Source of the DNA: Planctomycetaceae bacterium
GTDB lineage: Bacteria; Planctomycetota; Planctomycetia; Pirellulales; Lacipirellulaceae
Length of the DNA: 64,000 nucleotides
Direction: 5' to 3'
NCBI GenBank assembly: GCA_003233055.1
Contig: QIKP01000015.1
Location: forward strand, 19,141 to 83,140
Shown here: piece after piece, positions 19,848-29,927 of the stretch
How the letters are laid out: each line of letters starts with the position of its first letter
How positions within the stretch are numbered: the stretch's first letter is position 1
Notes under the pieces: model-generated
What the model was told of the DNA's origin: nothing
Database searches by the model: none
What the model saw: the letters and a program-made list of their open reading frames with translations, nothing else
Translations under genes and position numbers: made by a program

Positions 19848-21296
19848 ATGGCTACTTTTATCATTTTCGGTGCTTCGGGCGACCTGACACGGCGGAAGCT
19901 CATCCCGGCGCTCTACCAGTTGCATCGCAAAGGTCGGTTGCCGGTGGGGACTCGCGTTGTTGGGTTTTCTCGTACGCAGTTCTCACATGACGAGTGGCGA
20001 ACGCAATTGGAGGCGAGTACCCGTGAGTTCGCTGGCGAGCGTTTTGAAGCCGAATCCTGGGAGACCTTTGCCTCCAGCATTTACTACCTGCCGGGTGATA
20101 TTGGCAAGCAAGAAGACTTCGTAACGCTAGCGGATTTTCTCGAAGAACTTGAAGGAGGCGAAGAAAGTCGCCGCGTCTACTACCTCTCCACCGCTCCGCG
20201 ATTCTATGCACCGGCGGCAGAGATGCTCGGTGCGGCTGGCTTGGCGGACGAGTCGAAGGGCGCCAGGACAATCGTCATCGAGAAACCGTTTGGTAACGAT
20301 GAGGCCTCTGCCCGTGCGCTGAACGAGACGGTCCATCGTGTGTTCGACGAGCGACAGGTCTATCGCATCGACCATTATCTTGGCAAAGAGACGGTGCAAA
20401 ACTTACTGGTACTGCGATTTGCCAACACCATCTTTGAGCCGATCTGGAATCGCAACTACGTCGACCACGTGCAGATCACCGCAGCGGAGGAAGTCGACGT
20501 CGGTAGCCGAGCGGGCTACTACGATTCGGCCGGCGTCGTGCGTGATATGTTCCAGAATCATATCTTCCAGCTGCTGATGATCACGGCGATGGAAGTACCG
20601 GTAAGGTACGACGCCGATGCGGTGCGCGACGAAAAAGTCAAAGTGCTCCAAGCGGTGCGAGCGATGACGCCCGAGGCGATCGCCAAGGAGACCTTTCGTG
20701 CCCAATACGAGGGTTATTTACAGGCGGAAGGTGTTGCACCGGAGAGCGAGACGGCCACCTTTGCGGCGATGAAACTTTGGATTGACAACGGACGCTGGCA
20801 GGGAGTGCCGTTTTATTTGCGGAGTGGTAAAGCGATGAGTTGCCGCACCACGCAAATCGTCATCCAGTTTCGCGAGCCGCCACACAGGCTCTTTGCCGAC
20901 GGCCCGCAAAGTACGTGTGAGGCGAATCGCCTAGTGATTCAGATGCAGCCAGCCGAAGGGATGCAGCTCCACTTCGAGACGAAGGTTCCTGATGCCGGCA
21001 TGAAGTTGCGGCAAACGGAGCTCGACTTTAGCTACCAACGAGAATTTCAAGGGACGATTCCGGAGGCGTACGAGCGGCTGCTCCTCGATGCCTTGGAGGG
21101 AGACGCCAGCCTGTTTGCCCGGGAGGACGAAGTCGTGGCGGCGTGGGGGCTCTGCGATCCAATTATCCAGGCGTGGGAGGCCCAAAGCGTGCCGCCCGTT
21201 TACACCTACGAGAAAGGTCTATGGGGCCCGACCGAGGCGATTGACTGGATGGCTGCCGACGGCCGCCAGTGGTTCGACACCTGCCCCGTGTTGTAG
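19848..21296 (+). CDS. zwf: Glucose-6-phosphate 1-dehydrogenase
   Basis: Oxidises glucose-6-phosphate to 6-phosphogluconolactone. At 482 residues it is standard length. FGASGDLTRRKLIPAL is the NADP fingerprint, RIDHYLGKE is the active-site signature, and GRWQGVPFYLRSGK is in the C-terminal domain. It lies 326 bases after gnd with an SDR remnant between. Together they feed the oxidative pentose phosphate branch. 6-phosphogluconolactonase is not in the window. Confidence 0.97.
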   Translation: MATFIIFGASGDLTRRKLIPALYQLHRKGRLPVGTRVVGFSRTQFSHDEWRTQLEASTREFAGERFEAESWETFASSIYYLPGDIGKQEDFVTLADFLEELEGGEESRRVYYLSTAPRFYAPAAEMLGAAGLADESKGARTIVIEKPFGNDEASARALNETVHRVFDERQVYRIDHYLGKETVQNLLVLRFANTIFEPIWNRNYVDHVQITAAEEVDVGSRAGYYDSAGVVRDMFQNHIFQLLMITAMEVPVRYDADAVRDEKVKVLQAVRAMTPEAIAKETFRAQYEGYLQAEGVAPESETATFAAMKLWIDNGRWQGVPFYLRSGKAMSCRTTQIVIQFREPPHRLFADGPQSTCEANRLVIQMQPAEGMQLHFETKVPDAGMKLRQTELDFSYQREFQGTIPEAYERLLLDALEGDASLFAREDEVVAAWGLCDPIIQAWEAQSVPPVYTYEKGLWGPTEAIDWMAADGRQWFDTCPVL

Positions 21297-21377
21297 AATG
21301 GAATTCTTTCCGTTACCTTTGCGTTCATGTGAGGGCCGCTACCAAAAGGAACGGAGTGAATTCCGTTTGACGTGCTG

Positions 21378-21980
21378 ATGTTCACTGGCCTGGTCCAAAG
21401 TCTTGCAAAACTTGAAATCCTTGCCCCCGAGCCGGGTGGGGTTCGGCTGGTCGTGCGCGAGCCGGAGATGGCTGCGCGGTCTGCCCTTGGGGCGAGCATC
21501 GCTCTGAATGGATGTTGCTTGACGGTGGTCGATCTTGGCGAGGGATCCATTGCCTTCCAGGCGGGAGAGGAGACCCTTTCCTGCACGAATCTGGGCCAGC
21601 TCAAGTCGGGCGACCGCGTGAATCTGGAAGCTTCGATGAAGATGGGCGACGAAATTGGTGGCCACTTGGTTACCGGGCATATCGACGCCGTCGGCACGGT
21701 CGACGAGCGCAACGAAGAGGCCGACTGGGCCACCTTTTGGTTTCGCACGCCTCGAAATCTCGTGCGGCAAATGGCGAACAAGGCATCGATCACCGTCGAT
21801 GGTGTCAGCCTTACGCTCGTCGATGTGGAGGAGGATCGATTCAGCATCGCGCTGATACCTCACACGCTTGCGGTCACCACGCTAGGCTTCCGCCAGGTGG
21901 GTGACACCGTGAACCTGGAAACCGACCTGCTGGCAAAATACGTCGAGCAGCAACTGAAGTACCGTACTGACAAGACGTAG
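21378..21980 (+). CDS. ribE: Riboflavin synthase alpha chain
   Basis: Dismutates two 6,7-dimethyl-8-ribityllumazine molecules to riboflavin. The 200-residue protein begins MFTGLVQSL, the invariant start motif; an upstream GTG would add two residues. It has two related barrel halves: MFTGLVQ to NLGQLKSGD, and GGHLVTGHIDAVGTV to LIPHTLAVTTLGF. The signature SIALNGCCLTV is present. No FMN riboswitch is seen upstream. It ends in a CGACGAG-type repeat before rsmA. Confidence 0.95.
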   Translation: MFTGLVQSLAKLEILAPEPGGVRLVVREPEMAARSALGASIALNGCCLTVVDLGEGSIAFQAGEETLSCTNLGQLKSGDRVNLEASMKMGDEIGGHLVTGHIDAVGTVDERNEEADWATFWFRTPRNLVRQMANKASITVDGVSLTLVDVEEDRFSIALIPHTLAVTTLGFRQVGDTVNLETDLLAKYVEQQLKYRTDKT

Positions 21981-21983
21981 CTT

Positions 21984-22005
21984 CCGACGAGACGTAGCTC
22001 GTCGG
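21984..22005. repeat. CGACGAG-type hairpin repeat, copy 3
   Basis: CCGACGAG and CTCGTCGG arms surround ACGTAG between ribE and rsmA. It is the same core as near 540, 841 and 43216, and could form a hairpin in the transcript. Confidence 0.65.
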
Positions 22006-22026
22006 TTATTAACCACCAAGGACCCA

Positions 22027-22935
22027 ATGCCTGATCGCCAAACAAAATCGTTCCTCATGCAGCGGCTCCAGGAAATTGGAGTCGAGCCGGCGACGCGGCA
22101 TGGGCAGAATTTCTTGATTGACTTGAACCTCGTTCAGTTGATCGTCGACTCGGCGGAGCTGGACAAACGGGACGTCGTGCTCGAAGTCGGCACCGGCACC
22201 GGCTCGCTGACCGCCATGATGGCCGAGCAAGCGGCGGCGGTTGTGACGGTGGAGATCGACTCGCATCTGTACGAGCTCGCGAGCGAAGTATTGCTCGACA
22301 TCGACAACGTGACGATGCTCCAGATCGACGCGCTAAAGAACAAGAATACGTTCCATCCAAAAGTCATCGAGGCGATTGGCGAGCGGATGGCGGAGTCGCC
22401 TGATCGGCGGCTCAAGTTGGTTGCCAACTTGCCTTACAACATCGCGACGCCAGTCATCTCGAACTTGCTCTTATGCGAGCATACTCCGTACTCGATGGTC
22501 GCGACGATCCAAAAGGAGCTGGGTGATCGCATCGTCGCCAAACCATGGACGAAAGATTACAGTGCCCTGAGCGTCTGGATGCAAAGCCAGTGTAAGGCTG
22601 AGATCGTCCGCATCATGCCTCCCTCGGTCTTCTGGCCGCAGCCAAAAGTTGATTCCGCCATCCTCCGGCTCGCCATCGACCCGAAACGTCGGGCAGCGAT
22701 TCCTGACCGTTCCTATTTTCACCAGTTCGTCAAATCGATTTTTCTCCACCGGCGAAAATTCCTCCGGGCGAACGTGGTGGCGGCGATGAAAAAACATCTG
22801 ACGAAGGAGCAGATTGATCCGATCCTCGAAGCCATGAATTTTGCCCCCGACGTGCGCGCGGAGCAACTCGACGTGGCAACGCTCCTCGCTTTCACCGAAA
22901 AAATCCGCGCCGCCGCCCCCGACTGGAAGCTCTAG
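22027..22935 (+). CDS. rsmA: 16S rRNA dimethyladenosine transferase
   Basis: Dimethylates two adjacent adenines in the 3' helix of 16S rRNA. The 302-residue protein contains RHGQNFLIDLNLVQLIV, the SAM motif VLEVGTGTGSLTAMM, and catalytic NLPYNIATPVI, all KsgA/RsmA hallmarks. The C-terminal helical domain is complete. It follows ribE closely on the same strand. Start is ATG with no extra upstream choice nearby. Confidence 0.95.
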   Translation: MPDRQTKSFLMQRLQEIGVEPATRHGQNFLIDLNLVQLIVDSAELDKRDVVLEVGTGTGSLTAMMAEQAAAVVTVEIDSHLYELASEVLLDIDNVTMLQIDALKNKNTFHPKVIEAIGERMAESPDRRLKLVANLPYNIATPVISNLLLCEHTPYSMVATIQKELGDRIVAKPWTKDYSALSVWMQSQCKAEIVRIMPPSVFWPQPKVDSAILRLAIDPKRRAAIPDRSYFHQFVKSIFLHRRKFLRANVVAAMKKHLTKEQIDPILEAMNFAPDVRAEQLDVATLLAFTEKIRAAAPDWKL

Positions 22936-22985
22936 CCGCGTCGTCCCCAATCGAATACCTGGCCTACCCGCTTACCTGCCTGGCG

Positions 22986-23003
22986 GGCCCGCTTCAGCGG
23001 GCC
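22986..23003. terminator. GC-rich hairpin after rsmA
   Basis: GGCCCGC (22986-22992) and GCGGGCC (22997-23003) pair around TTCA, 50 bases after the rsmA stop. There is no T tract, so it may be an attenuating hairpin or a Rho-independent terminator variant. Confidence 0.4.
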
Positions 23004-23064
23004 GGTGAAAACCTGTTACAATACCTGGACATATCCCCCACCTCCGCGTCGAGGATCCGAAGCG

Positions 23065-23292
23065 ATGTCCTTTATCGAAATGACCGGCGCAACGCTCGAC
23101 AAAATCATCAGCGAAGACGAGCTCCACCACGATAACCTTCAGGAGGCTGGTGTCGGTGACAGCACGATTGTCCGCATCAACCGCCAGGGCGACATCGAAG
23201 TCCGACGTGCCAAAGGCTGGGATGTCGTCGGCGGGTTACTCGGGGAGTTCGAGCACCGGATTCATGAGGAGACCGGGCTCCACTGGGCGTAG
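23065..23292 (+). CDS. Small conserved-looking hypothetical protein
   Basis: A 75-residue acidic protein starting MSFIEMTGATLDKIISEDEL. The ATG at 23065 is preceded by a weak GAGGA-like site; an upstream ATG would add 20 residues of unlikely composition. The centre, VGDSTIVRINRQGDIEVRR, suggests a small beta-sheet and the end is helical (LLGEFEHRIHEETGL). No family recognised. No neighbours suggest a pathway. Confidence 0.6.
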   Translation: MSFIEMTGATLDKIISEDELHHDNLQEAGVGDSTIVRINRQGDIEVRRAKGWDVVGGLLGEFEHRIHEETGLHWA

Positions 23293-23546
23293 CACCACTC
23301 CTGCGGCGAACCTATTTCCCCCGGATCCGGATCGCAACGCTCCTGGATTCAGTGCCCATCAGCTTTCAGCGGATCGCTGACAACGAGAGGACTCTCGCGA
23401 AGGTGCGGGAAATAACTTGTTGCACCCTCTCGCTGGATGGATAAAGGGAAGTGGTGCTAGCGGGATCGCACGAGTGCGATTGTGGCAAAACGCAGGAAAG
23501 AGTACGAAGGGGCCCCTAGTCGGGTACGCCACGATTTTTGTAGCGC

Positions 23547-25913
23547 ATGCGTGCCGACTCTCCTCCTCTGCGGCTCCGCTACCGAAGGATTCCTTTCGTG
23601 TCTTTTCCATTTTCACGCTCGGCCTGCGCCGCTGTTGTGGCGACGCTCTTGTTGCTTGCGCCGGCGTTGGCACGTGCGCAGGGAGTCGACTATCGTCTTG
23701 GTATCGGGCACAACACGGGGAATTCCGTTGGCCTCGACGATGGGTTCACCCGTTTCGAGTCGTGGCTGCCGATCGCTCGGCCGTCGGGCGACTCGATTCT
23801 CTTCGCGGACTTGCGGATGCTGCTCTTTAACGACCAAATGGAAGCCGATGGGGCGAATATCGGTCTAGGCGGGAGGTGGCACGATACTTTGGCCAACCGA
23901 ATTTGGGGTGCGTACCTTTACTACGATTACCGCGACACGGGCCGTTCCCACTTCAACCAAATCTCGTGGGGTATCGAGAACTTGGGCCCGACTTGGGACT
24001 GGCGAGTGAACGCCCATTTGCCGATCGGCGACACCTGGTACGATTTCTTGACTCCGGAGACCAACACCGAATTCATCGGCCAAAATCTCTTTTTCACCGG
24101 AATTTCCCAAGAGGTCGCCTTGCGCGGTCTCCAGGCGGAAGTTGCCGAGGTGCTGGCCGATGGTGAGTCGTGGCAGCTGCGCGGTGCGGTCGGTATGTAT
24201 GGCTACTGGCACGACGAGGCAGGCATCTCGGCTGTGGGGCCGCGCGGGAGGATGGAGCTTCGCGTCGCCGATCAGCTTTGGCTCAGTGGCTACCTACAGC
24301 ACGACGACGAATTCCAAACGACCGGCGGGCTCACGCTTGTCTGGCGTTACGGGCTGCGGAAGCACTTCGTTGGCGGCAGCTCGTCCGACGACCTCTCCCA
24401 TCGATTGGGCGACCCAATCGAAAGGATCCAGCAGGTGGCGATCAAACGCCACTCGACTGGCGTCGGCTCGGTGCAAGTAGTGCGAAACGAACAGGGTGAG
24501 GCGTTTACCTTCCGACACGTTCGTTCCTCCGCCTCCGGTGGTGGCGATGGCAGCATCGAAGCCCCCAGTAACAGCCTCGCCGCCGCTTCGAATCAGCCCG
24601 AGGATATCGTGCTCGTCCACGGCGGCAGTGAATTCGTCGGCGAGCTTTTCGTCACGACGACCGAAGGCCAGCGTGTCCTCGGCGAAGGGGTGGAGCATAC
24701 GATTGTTTCCCAACAGTTGGGCCCAATTTTGCTCCCCACCGTGAACGCCGGCCCCGCACCAGTGATCCGCGAAGCGCCCGGAAATGCGATCATCATCGCG
24801 GCCAACGGAGTCGAGGTGTCGGGGTTTGAGGTTGTCGATCCGTTGGTACTTTCCGCCGATGGTTTATTAGGCTTCAACAGCCGGTTTATTACGCCGATCA
24901 ACGGCATCTATATTAGTTGGTGTGACTGCGCGCGGCTGGTACCGAGGGCAAATGGTATCGTTGCCGATAACGTGCGCGATATCAACGTGAATCGGAACCA
25001 AGTCTCCGGGGCAACGGGCTCGGGAATTCAAGTGAGAAGCTTGGGTGGCTACAACCGAATCACCGATAATGTGGCCAACCAAAACCGATCGAATGGACTA
25101 GAAATACAGGACGATTTTTCCGGAAGCATTCGCGGAAATACCGCGATTGAAAATGGGCTGACAGGTGTCGTAGCCGATGGCGATGTTACCGGAGATATTT
25201 CCTCCAACAGCACCTCCAGGAACGCGCAAGGAGTGAGTGTTTGGGGGACTTTACGCGGCAACCTGATCGACAATCTTGCCATAGACAATCGGTCCGAAGG
25301 CATCGTGATCGGTGTTCGGAAGCGATGGAATCTAGACGAACTACCGACAACGGTTACGGGAAGCGTCGTGGGCAATGTTACGGATGGGAGTGCACGAACC
25401 GGCTTAAGCATCATTGGCCGGGTGGCTGGTGACGTCGCTCAGAACCAAGCCAACGGCAACCGCCGCACCGGCATCAACATCCAGGGCGACGTTGGGGGGT
25501 CGGTCTTCGAAAACACGACCAACGAAACCCGCGGTTTCCCTTTCTGGAGGCTATCGGGGGAGGGAATGGTCATTCGTGGGAACGTCGCGGGCCAATTGCG
25601 AGGAAACATTGCCAATGACAATCGGAATGACGGCATCTTCATCGAGGGCGACGTCCATGGGCAAACAATGGAAAACGTAGTCAATCGCAACGGTCAAAGA
25701 GGGCTGGTTGCTCGGAATTTCTTCTCCGACGTGACGAACAACACTGCCCGTGGCAATCGCACGGTCGGCCTGCAAGCGACCGAAGCGATCTTGGGCAGCC
25801 AATCGGGAAACGAATTGACCGAGAACGGCTCGCCGGTTCTCTTGGGCCAAGGAGAACCTGTGCGTTATGGAGGATATGGTTTCCTGAAGAGAATAACCTT
25901 CATGATTGACTAA
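23547..25913 (+). CDS. Inverse-autotransporter-like barrel with beta-helix passenger
   Basis: A 788-residue exported protein. A signal peptide (AAVVATLLLLAPALARAQG) precedes residues 48-275, which are beta-rich and aromatic with patterns FADLRMLLFNDQ, GAYLYYDYRDTGRSH and QLWLSGYLQHDDEF like the inverse-autotransporter (intimin-type) outer-membrane domain. A linker follows, then residues 340-775 carry right-handed beta-helix repeats (GDVTGDISSN, GDVGGSVFENT, GDVHGQTMENV) spaced about 21-24 residues. Barrel first and passenger last is the type Ve order. It probably displays the helix on the surface. The ATG at 23547 and GTG near 23598 are both possible starts. Confidence 0.75.
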   Translation: MRADSPPLRLRYRRIPFVSFPFSRSACAAVVATLLLLAPALARAQGVDYRLGIGHNTGNSVGLDDGFTRFESWLPIARPSGDSILFADLRMLLFNDQMEADGANIGLGGRWHDTLANRIWGAYLYYDYRDTGRSHFNQISWGIENLGPTWDWRVNAHLPIGDTWYDFLTPETNTEFIGQNLFFTGISQEVALRGLQAEVAEVLADGESWQLRGAVGMYGYWHDEAGISAVGPRGRMELRVADQLWLSGYLQHDDEFQTTGGLTLVWRYGLRKHFVGGSSSDDLSHRLGDPIERIQQVAIKRHSTGVGSVQVVRNEQGEAFTFRHVRSSASGGGDGSIEAPSNSLAAASNQPEDIVLVHGGSEFVGELFVTTTEGQRVLGEGVEHTIVSQQLGPILLPTVNAGPAPVIREAPGNAIIIAANGVEVSGFEVVDPLVLSADGLLGFNSRFITPINGIYISWCDCARLVPRANGIVADNVRDINVNRNQVSGATGSGIQVRSLGGYNRITDNVANQNRSNGLEIQDDFSGSIRGNTAIENGLTGVVADGDVTGDISSNSTSRNAQGVSVWGTLRGNLIDNLAIDNRSEGIVIGVRKRWNLDELPTTVTGSVVGNVTDGSARTGLSIIGRVAGDVAQNQANGNRRTGINIQGDVGGSVFENTTNETRGFPFWRLSGEGMVIRGNVAGQLRGNIANDNRNDGIFIEGDVHGQTMENVVNRNGQRGLVARNFFSDVTNNTARGNRTVGLQATEAILGSQSGNELTENGSPVLLGQGEPVRYGGYGFLKRITFMID

Positions 25914-25989
25914 CGAGCTTCTGGAACTGCACGGCTCTCGCTCAACGGCCTTGGCTCCACTGGGCGTACCCCATACCGTCACCGCGAAC

Positions 25990-26196
25990 CTACTTGCCCT
26001 CCGTTGCCTCTTCTATCACAGCCGCGCGAGGGATCCGGATTTGGCCGCTGATTTGAACGAACGGGAGTCGCCCGCAACGCAGGAGGCGGCGAACTTCACG
26101 GGAGGTCATTCGGCGGTCGTCGGCGAAGGCGTCGATCGCCAGTGTCGATTTCCATGGCTCCGGCTTGGCCGGGGCAGGGATCTTCATGCGAGGCAT
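25990..26196 (-). CDS. Small helix-turn-helix-like protein (excisionase type)
   Basis: A 68-residue protein whose core MTSREVRRLLRCGRLPFVQI followed by SGQIRIPRAAV resembles the second half of excisionase-type HTH domains, where a recognition helix is followed by a hairpin carrying arginines. The first helix of the usual motif is not recognisable, so it may be a shortened or diverged form. AAGGAGG lies 6 bases upstream of the ATG, which supports real translation. No integrase or phage gene lies nearby. Role unknown. Confidence 0.5.
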   Translation of the reverse strand: MPRMKIPAPAKPEPWKSTLAIDAFADDRRMTSREVRRLLRCGRLPFVQISGQIRIPRAAVIEEATEGK

Positions 26197-26386
26197 CTTC
26201 TCCTCCTTCGGCGGAAAAGGGGAACCGGTTGTCCCGGCTGGATCGATTATAGCTCCGTCTCGTCGCGGTCCAACCCCGGTATCTGCTGGTTGCCCTGCCC
26301 TGCCCCGCTAGCGGCTGGTACGATATTACGAATGGCGAAGCTGAACGTCGCTTTTCCGAATTCCCCCGTACGACGAAGGCTGCATC

Positions 26387-26980
26387 ATGTCGCGCACCGC
26401 CAAAATCGATCGCCAGACCGCCGAGACCAACATCCAGTTGGAACTTAATCTCGATGGCGAGGGGCGGGCCGACCTGGCCACCGGTGTTGGCTTTCTGGAC
26501 CACATGCTTACCCTCTTTGCGAAACACGCGGTTGTCGATCTCAAGATTTGTGCGAAGGGGGACCTGGAAGTCGACCAGCACCATACCGTCGAGGATGTTG
26601 GCATTTGCCTGGGCCAGGCGATTCGTCAGGCGGTGGGCGACAAACAGGGCCTACGCCGCTATGGCCACTTTACGCTGCCGATGGACGAGACGCTCGCGAC
26701 GGTGGCCATCGATCTGAGTGGTCGGCACTACTTGGTCTATAACGCGCAGACGCCAACCACCAAGATTGGCGACTTCGATGCCGAGCTACTGGAAGAATTT
26801 TGGCAGGCGGTCAGTGCCAACGCGATGGCGAACCTGCATGTCGTACTGCACCATGGCCGCAATAGCCACCACATCGCCGAAGCGGTGTTCAAGGCGGCTG
26901 CGAGGGCACTGCGAATGGCAGTGGAAGTCGATCCCCGTTGCCCCGGTGTGCCAAGCACGAAGGGAACGCTTGGGAACTGA
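26387..26980 (+). CDS. hisB: Imidazoleglycerol-phosphate dehydratase
   Basis: Dehydrates imidazoleglycerol phosphate to imidazoleacetol phosphate in histidine synthesis. The 197-residue protein is the single-function type. [16 protein letters not shown] and [16 protein letters not shown] bind manganese through His and Glu; [16 protein letters not shown] is the second metal site. No other his genes flank it, so the pathway is scattered. The ATG follows a modest leader. Confidence 0.96.
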   Translation: MSRTAKIDRQTAETNIQLELNLDGEGRADLATGVGFLDHMLTLFAKHAVVDLKICAKGDLEVDQHHTVEDVGICLGQAIRQAVGDKQGLRRYGHFTLPMDETLATVAIDLSGRHYLVYNAQTPTTKIGDFDAELLEEFWQAVSANAMANLHVVLHHGRNSHHIAEAVFKAAARALRMAVEVDPRCPGVPSTKGTLGN

Positions 26981-27021
26981 CCGATCCGCTCAACCGGCCC
27001 GCTCCGTTCACCCGGCTCTGC

Positions 27022-28347
27022 TCAACGAAGAATGTCTTCTTCGTTGACGTACGTCTCGAGGAAGCGGGTCAACTTCTGGAAGTCGCAGTCAGGTTCGATG
27101 TAACGGACCTTGGTAACGAGCGTTTCAGGGTCGACAAGTTCTTCGAACGGAACATAGTGCAATTGTAACTGCCCCGAGACCGACACCATCACCCCGTTGA
27201 GCTTCTCTTCGACCAGGGCACGAAAGGCACCGACACCCAATTGGCTTCCAAGCATCACGTCGAAGGCATGGGGAATCGCACAGCGGGCTTCGTAGCCAAG
27301 TTGCAGCGACGTGACTTTGCGTTGGTGCCCCATCTGCCTCTCGTATTCTTCCATGATGAGCTTGCCAAAAATAGTATGGAGGCTAATGGCCGAGATGTTG
27401 ATGTGGCCATGCTCGTCGCGGTCGATCCCTTCGACGTAGCTATGGGGGAGTAGCTCCGCCAGTCCTTCGGCAATGACGACGATCCCGTACTCTTTTCCCT
27501 CCCGTTCGCGAGAAATCATGGTCAGTACGATCCGCTTGATCACCTGTTCCAAGTCCATCACATCGCGAGTGGAAGGCTTCCCCGTTGTCGGATCCTTGAA
27601 TTCTTCGGTGGTTCGATATTTCCCACGAATGTCTTCCACGCTAATCACCAGGCTCGCCTCGCCTGCGATGGCCACTCCGTAAGCCAGCCACCCAGCACTT
27701 CGGCCCATCGATTCGACCAGGAAGTAGCTGTTATTTGCCTCGGCGTCGGCGAGCAGGTTGCGAACCTCACGGGCAAGGAAGTCGACCGCCGTGAAGTAGC
27801 CAAACGTGAAGTCGATGCCACAGTAATCGTTATCAATGGTCTTGGGTAAGTGGACGACCGGGATGCGGGGTGCATCGTCGGGCAGCGTATCTTGATAGAG
27901 CTTGAATTTGTTAGCCGTCTTCAGGGTATCGTCGCCGCCGATGGAGATCAGAGCGTCGACGCCTAGGGAGAGGAGGCCCTCGTAGGTCGCCTTGAGCGGA
28001 GCGGATCGCTCGGGATCTCCCAAATGGGAGGGATGGGAGACTCCCTTGCCCGGGTTGCTTCGAGCGGTCCCGATCATGATGCCCTGTTTGCTGCGAGTGC
28101 GGCTGAGCATGTCGTGATCGATGATGACATAGTCGGCCCCTTCGACTAGTGGCTTCGCCGCATCGTAGCCCGTGAGACTGGAGTATCCATGCTTGATGCC
28201 AACCACCTCGGCACCGTGGCGAAGGAAGGAGACGGCGGCTGCGGAGATCACCGCATTCGCGGCCGGGGCGGGGCCACCAGCAAACAAGATGGCTACACGA
28301 CGGAGCCCACTCTGCTCGGCGTAGGGGCGGGTCAAGGATTCGGTCAT
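27022..28347 (-). CDS. Phosphofructokinase, likely PPi-dependent
   Basis: Phosphorylates fructose-6-phosphate. The 441-residue protein belongs to the PFK-A superfamily long class. GGDDTLKTAN carries Asp where ATP enzymes have Gly, and PKTIDNDY carries Lys where ATP enzymes have Gly. Both changes typify pyrophosphate-dependent enzymes, so I infer PPi use and a reversible reaction. The MGRSAGWLAYG segment binds substrate. ATG at 28347 is preferred; another at 28365 is possible. It is downstream of accC but separated by about 110 bases. Confidence 0.88.
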   Translation of the reverse strand: MTESLTRPYAEQSGLRRVAILFAGGPAPAANAVISAAAVSFLRHGAEVVGIKHGYSSLTGYDAAKPLVEGADYVIIDHDMLSRTRSKQGIMIGTARSNPGKGVSHPSHLGDPERSAPLKATYEGLLSLGVDALISIGGDDTLKTANKFKLYQDTLPDDAPRIPVVHLPKTIDNDYCGIDFTFGYFTAVDFLAREVRNLLADAEANNSYFLVESMGRSAGWLAYGVAIAGEASLVISVEDIRGKYRTTEEFKDPTTGKPSTRDVMDLEQVIKRIVLTMISREREGKEYGIVVIAEGLAELLPHSYVEGIDRDEHGHINISAISLHTIFGKLIMEEYERQMGHQRKVTSLQLGYEARCAIPHAFDVMLGSQLGVGAFRALVEEKLNGVMVSVSGQLQLHYVPFEELVDPETLVTKVRYIEPDCDFQKLTRFLETYVNEEDILR

Positions 28348-28456
28348 AGTGTCGGACAATCGCATGGAAAGGGTGCGGGAAAGGAAGGCACCAGGCCAAC
28401 GGCCCCGATTGTACCGAGAACACAACCGGGCGAGCAGGGCCCGAGGGAGCGGCGGG

Positions 28457-29803
28457 CTAGCTTTTGGAGAAAGTTCGCTCGACAAAGGTCGTGTCGATGC
28501 GCCCTTCCACGAAAGCCGTATGGCTTAGAATTTCTTGGTGCAGCTTGGTGGTCGTCTGAATACCATCCACACGCAACTCCGCCAGAGCTCGTTTCATGCA
28601 GGCGATCGCCTCGGCTCGCGTGGGCTGATGGACGAGGAGCTTGCCTATCATGGAATCGTAATAGGGTGGCACCACGTAGCCGCTGTAAGCGTGGGAGTCG
28701 AACCGCACGCCGAACCCCCCAGGCACGATCAGCCGGTCGATGCGGCCTGGCGATGGCTGGAAGTTGCGGTCGGGGTCTTCGGCGTTAATCCGGCATTCGA
28801 TCGAAGCCCCACGTTGGACGACGTCTTCTTGCGAAAAGGGGAGCTCCTCGCCAGAAGCAACGAGAATTTGTGTCTTGATCAGATCGATTCCGGTCACCAG
28901 CTCGGTCACCGGGTGTTCGACTTGGATCCGTGCATTGACCTCAATGAAGTAGTAATTGCCCTCGGCGTCGACGATGAATTCGACCGTGGCGGCATTCGTG
29001 TACTTGGCCATTTGAATCAATCGAACGGCCGATTCGCACATTTCTTCGCGTGTTTCGTGTGAAATGCTCGTACTGGGGCTTTCTTCAATAAGTTTCTGAA
29101 GCCGGCGCTGCACGGAGCAATCTCGTTCCCATAAATGAACCACGTTGCCATGGTGGTCGGCAATGATTTGCACCTCGACATGTCGGGGGGCGGTGATGAG
29201 TTTTTCGAGGTAGACATCGCCGTTCCCAAAGGCAGCCAGTGCCTCGGCTTTCGCTTGTTGGAGCGCCGACTTGAGTGCGAGGTCGTTGGCCGCGATACGC
29301 ATTCCCTTGCCCCCCCCTCCCGCAACCGCTTTGATGAGTACCGGAAAACCGACCTCATGGGCAAATCGGAGGGCTTCTTCCTCATTCTCGATGAGGCCTT
29401 CGCTACCAGGAACCACCGGCACGTTCGCGGCGCGCGCTAGGTCCCTCGCTCGATTCTTATCGCCAAGCTGCGACATCGATTCGGGAGAAGGGCCAATAAA
29501 GTCGATCTTGCAGCTTCGGCAGATTTCGTTGAAGTGGGCGTTTTCGGCGAGAAAGCCGTAGCCCGGGTGAATCGCTTGAACATTTCCGACTTCCGCGGCG
29601 CTGATGACGTTCGCAATTTTCAGATAGCTGTCGGCCGCTTTTGCGGGGCCGATGCAATAGGCCTCATCCGCCAGATCAAGGTAGTGAGCGCCACGGTCTC
29701 CCTCACTGAAGACCGCCACGGTTTCAATGCCAAGCTCTCGGCAGGCGCGAATCACACGAAGTGCGATCTCTCCACGATTGGCGATTAGGATTCTTTGATA
29801 CAT
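28457..29803 (-). CDS. accC: Acetyl-CoA carboxylase, biotin carboxylase subunit
   Basis: ATP-dependent carboxylation of biotin on BCCP, the first step of fatty acid synthesis. The 448-residue length is exact. [20 protein letters not shown] starts the protein; [10 protein letters not shown] is the ATP-grasp glycine loop; [14 protein letters not shown] is the catalytic segment with Glu, Asn and Arg. It follows accB on the same strand with a 124-base gap, the usual order accB-accC. Confidence 0.97.
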   Translation of the reverse strand: MYQRILIANRGEIALRVIRACRELGIETVAVFSEGDRGAHYLDLADEAYCIGPAKAADSYLKIANVISAAEVGNVQAIHPGYGFLAENAHFNEICRSCKIDFIGPSPESMSQLGDKNRARDLARAANVPVVPGSEGLIENEEEALRFAHEVGFPVLIKAVAGGGGKGMRIAANDLALKSALQQAKAEALAAFGNGDVYLEKLITAPRHVEVQIIADHHGNVVHLWERDCSVQRRLQKLIEESPSTSISHETREEMCESAVRLIQMAKYTNAATVEFIVDAEGNYYFIEVNARIQVEHPVTELVTGIDLIKTQILVASGEELPFSQEDVVQRGASIECRINAEDPDRNFQPSPGRIDRLIVPGGFGVRFDSHAYSGYVVPPYYDSMIGKLLVHQPTRAEAIACMKRALAELRVDGIQTTTKLHQEILSHTAFVEGRIDTTFVERTFSKS

Positions 29804-29927
29804 CGCGGTCGTTGCGGTATTTTCAGGAAAACGGATAGGGGCGGGCTATTCGGCTCACCGGGAAAAAAATAGGTCTTGCTCGGCCCAGTCCATAACGAGG
29901 CGGGTGTTTGCAAGTGGGGCAACGAGG

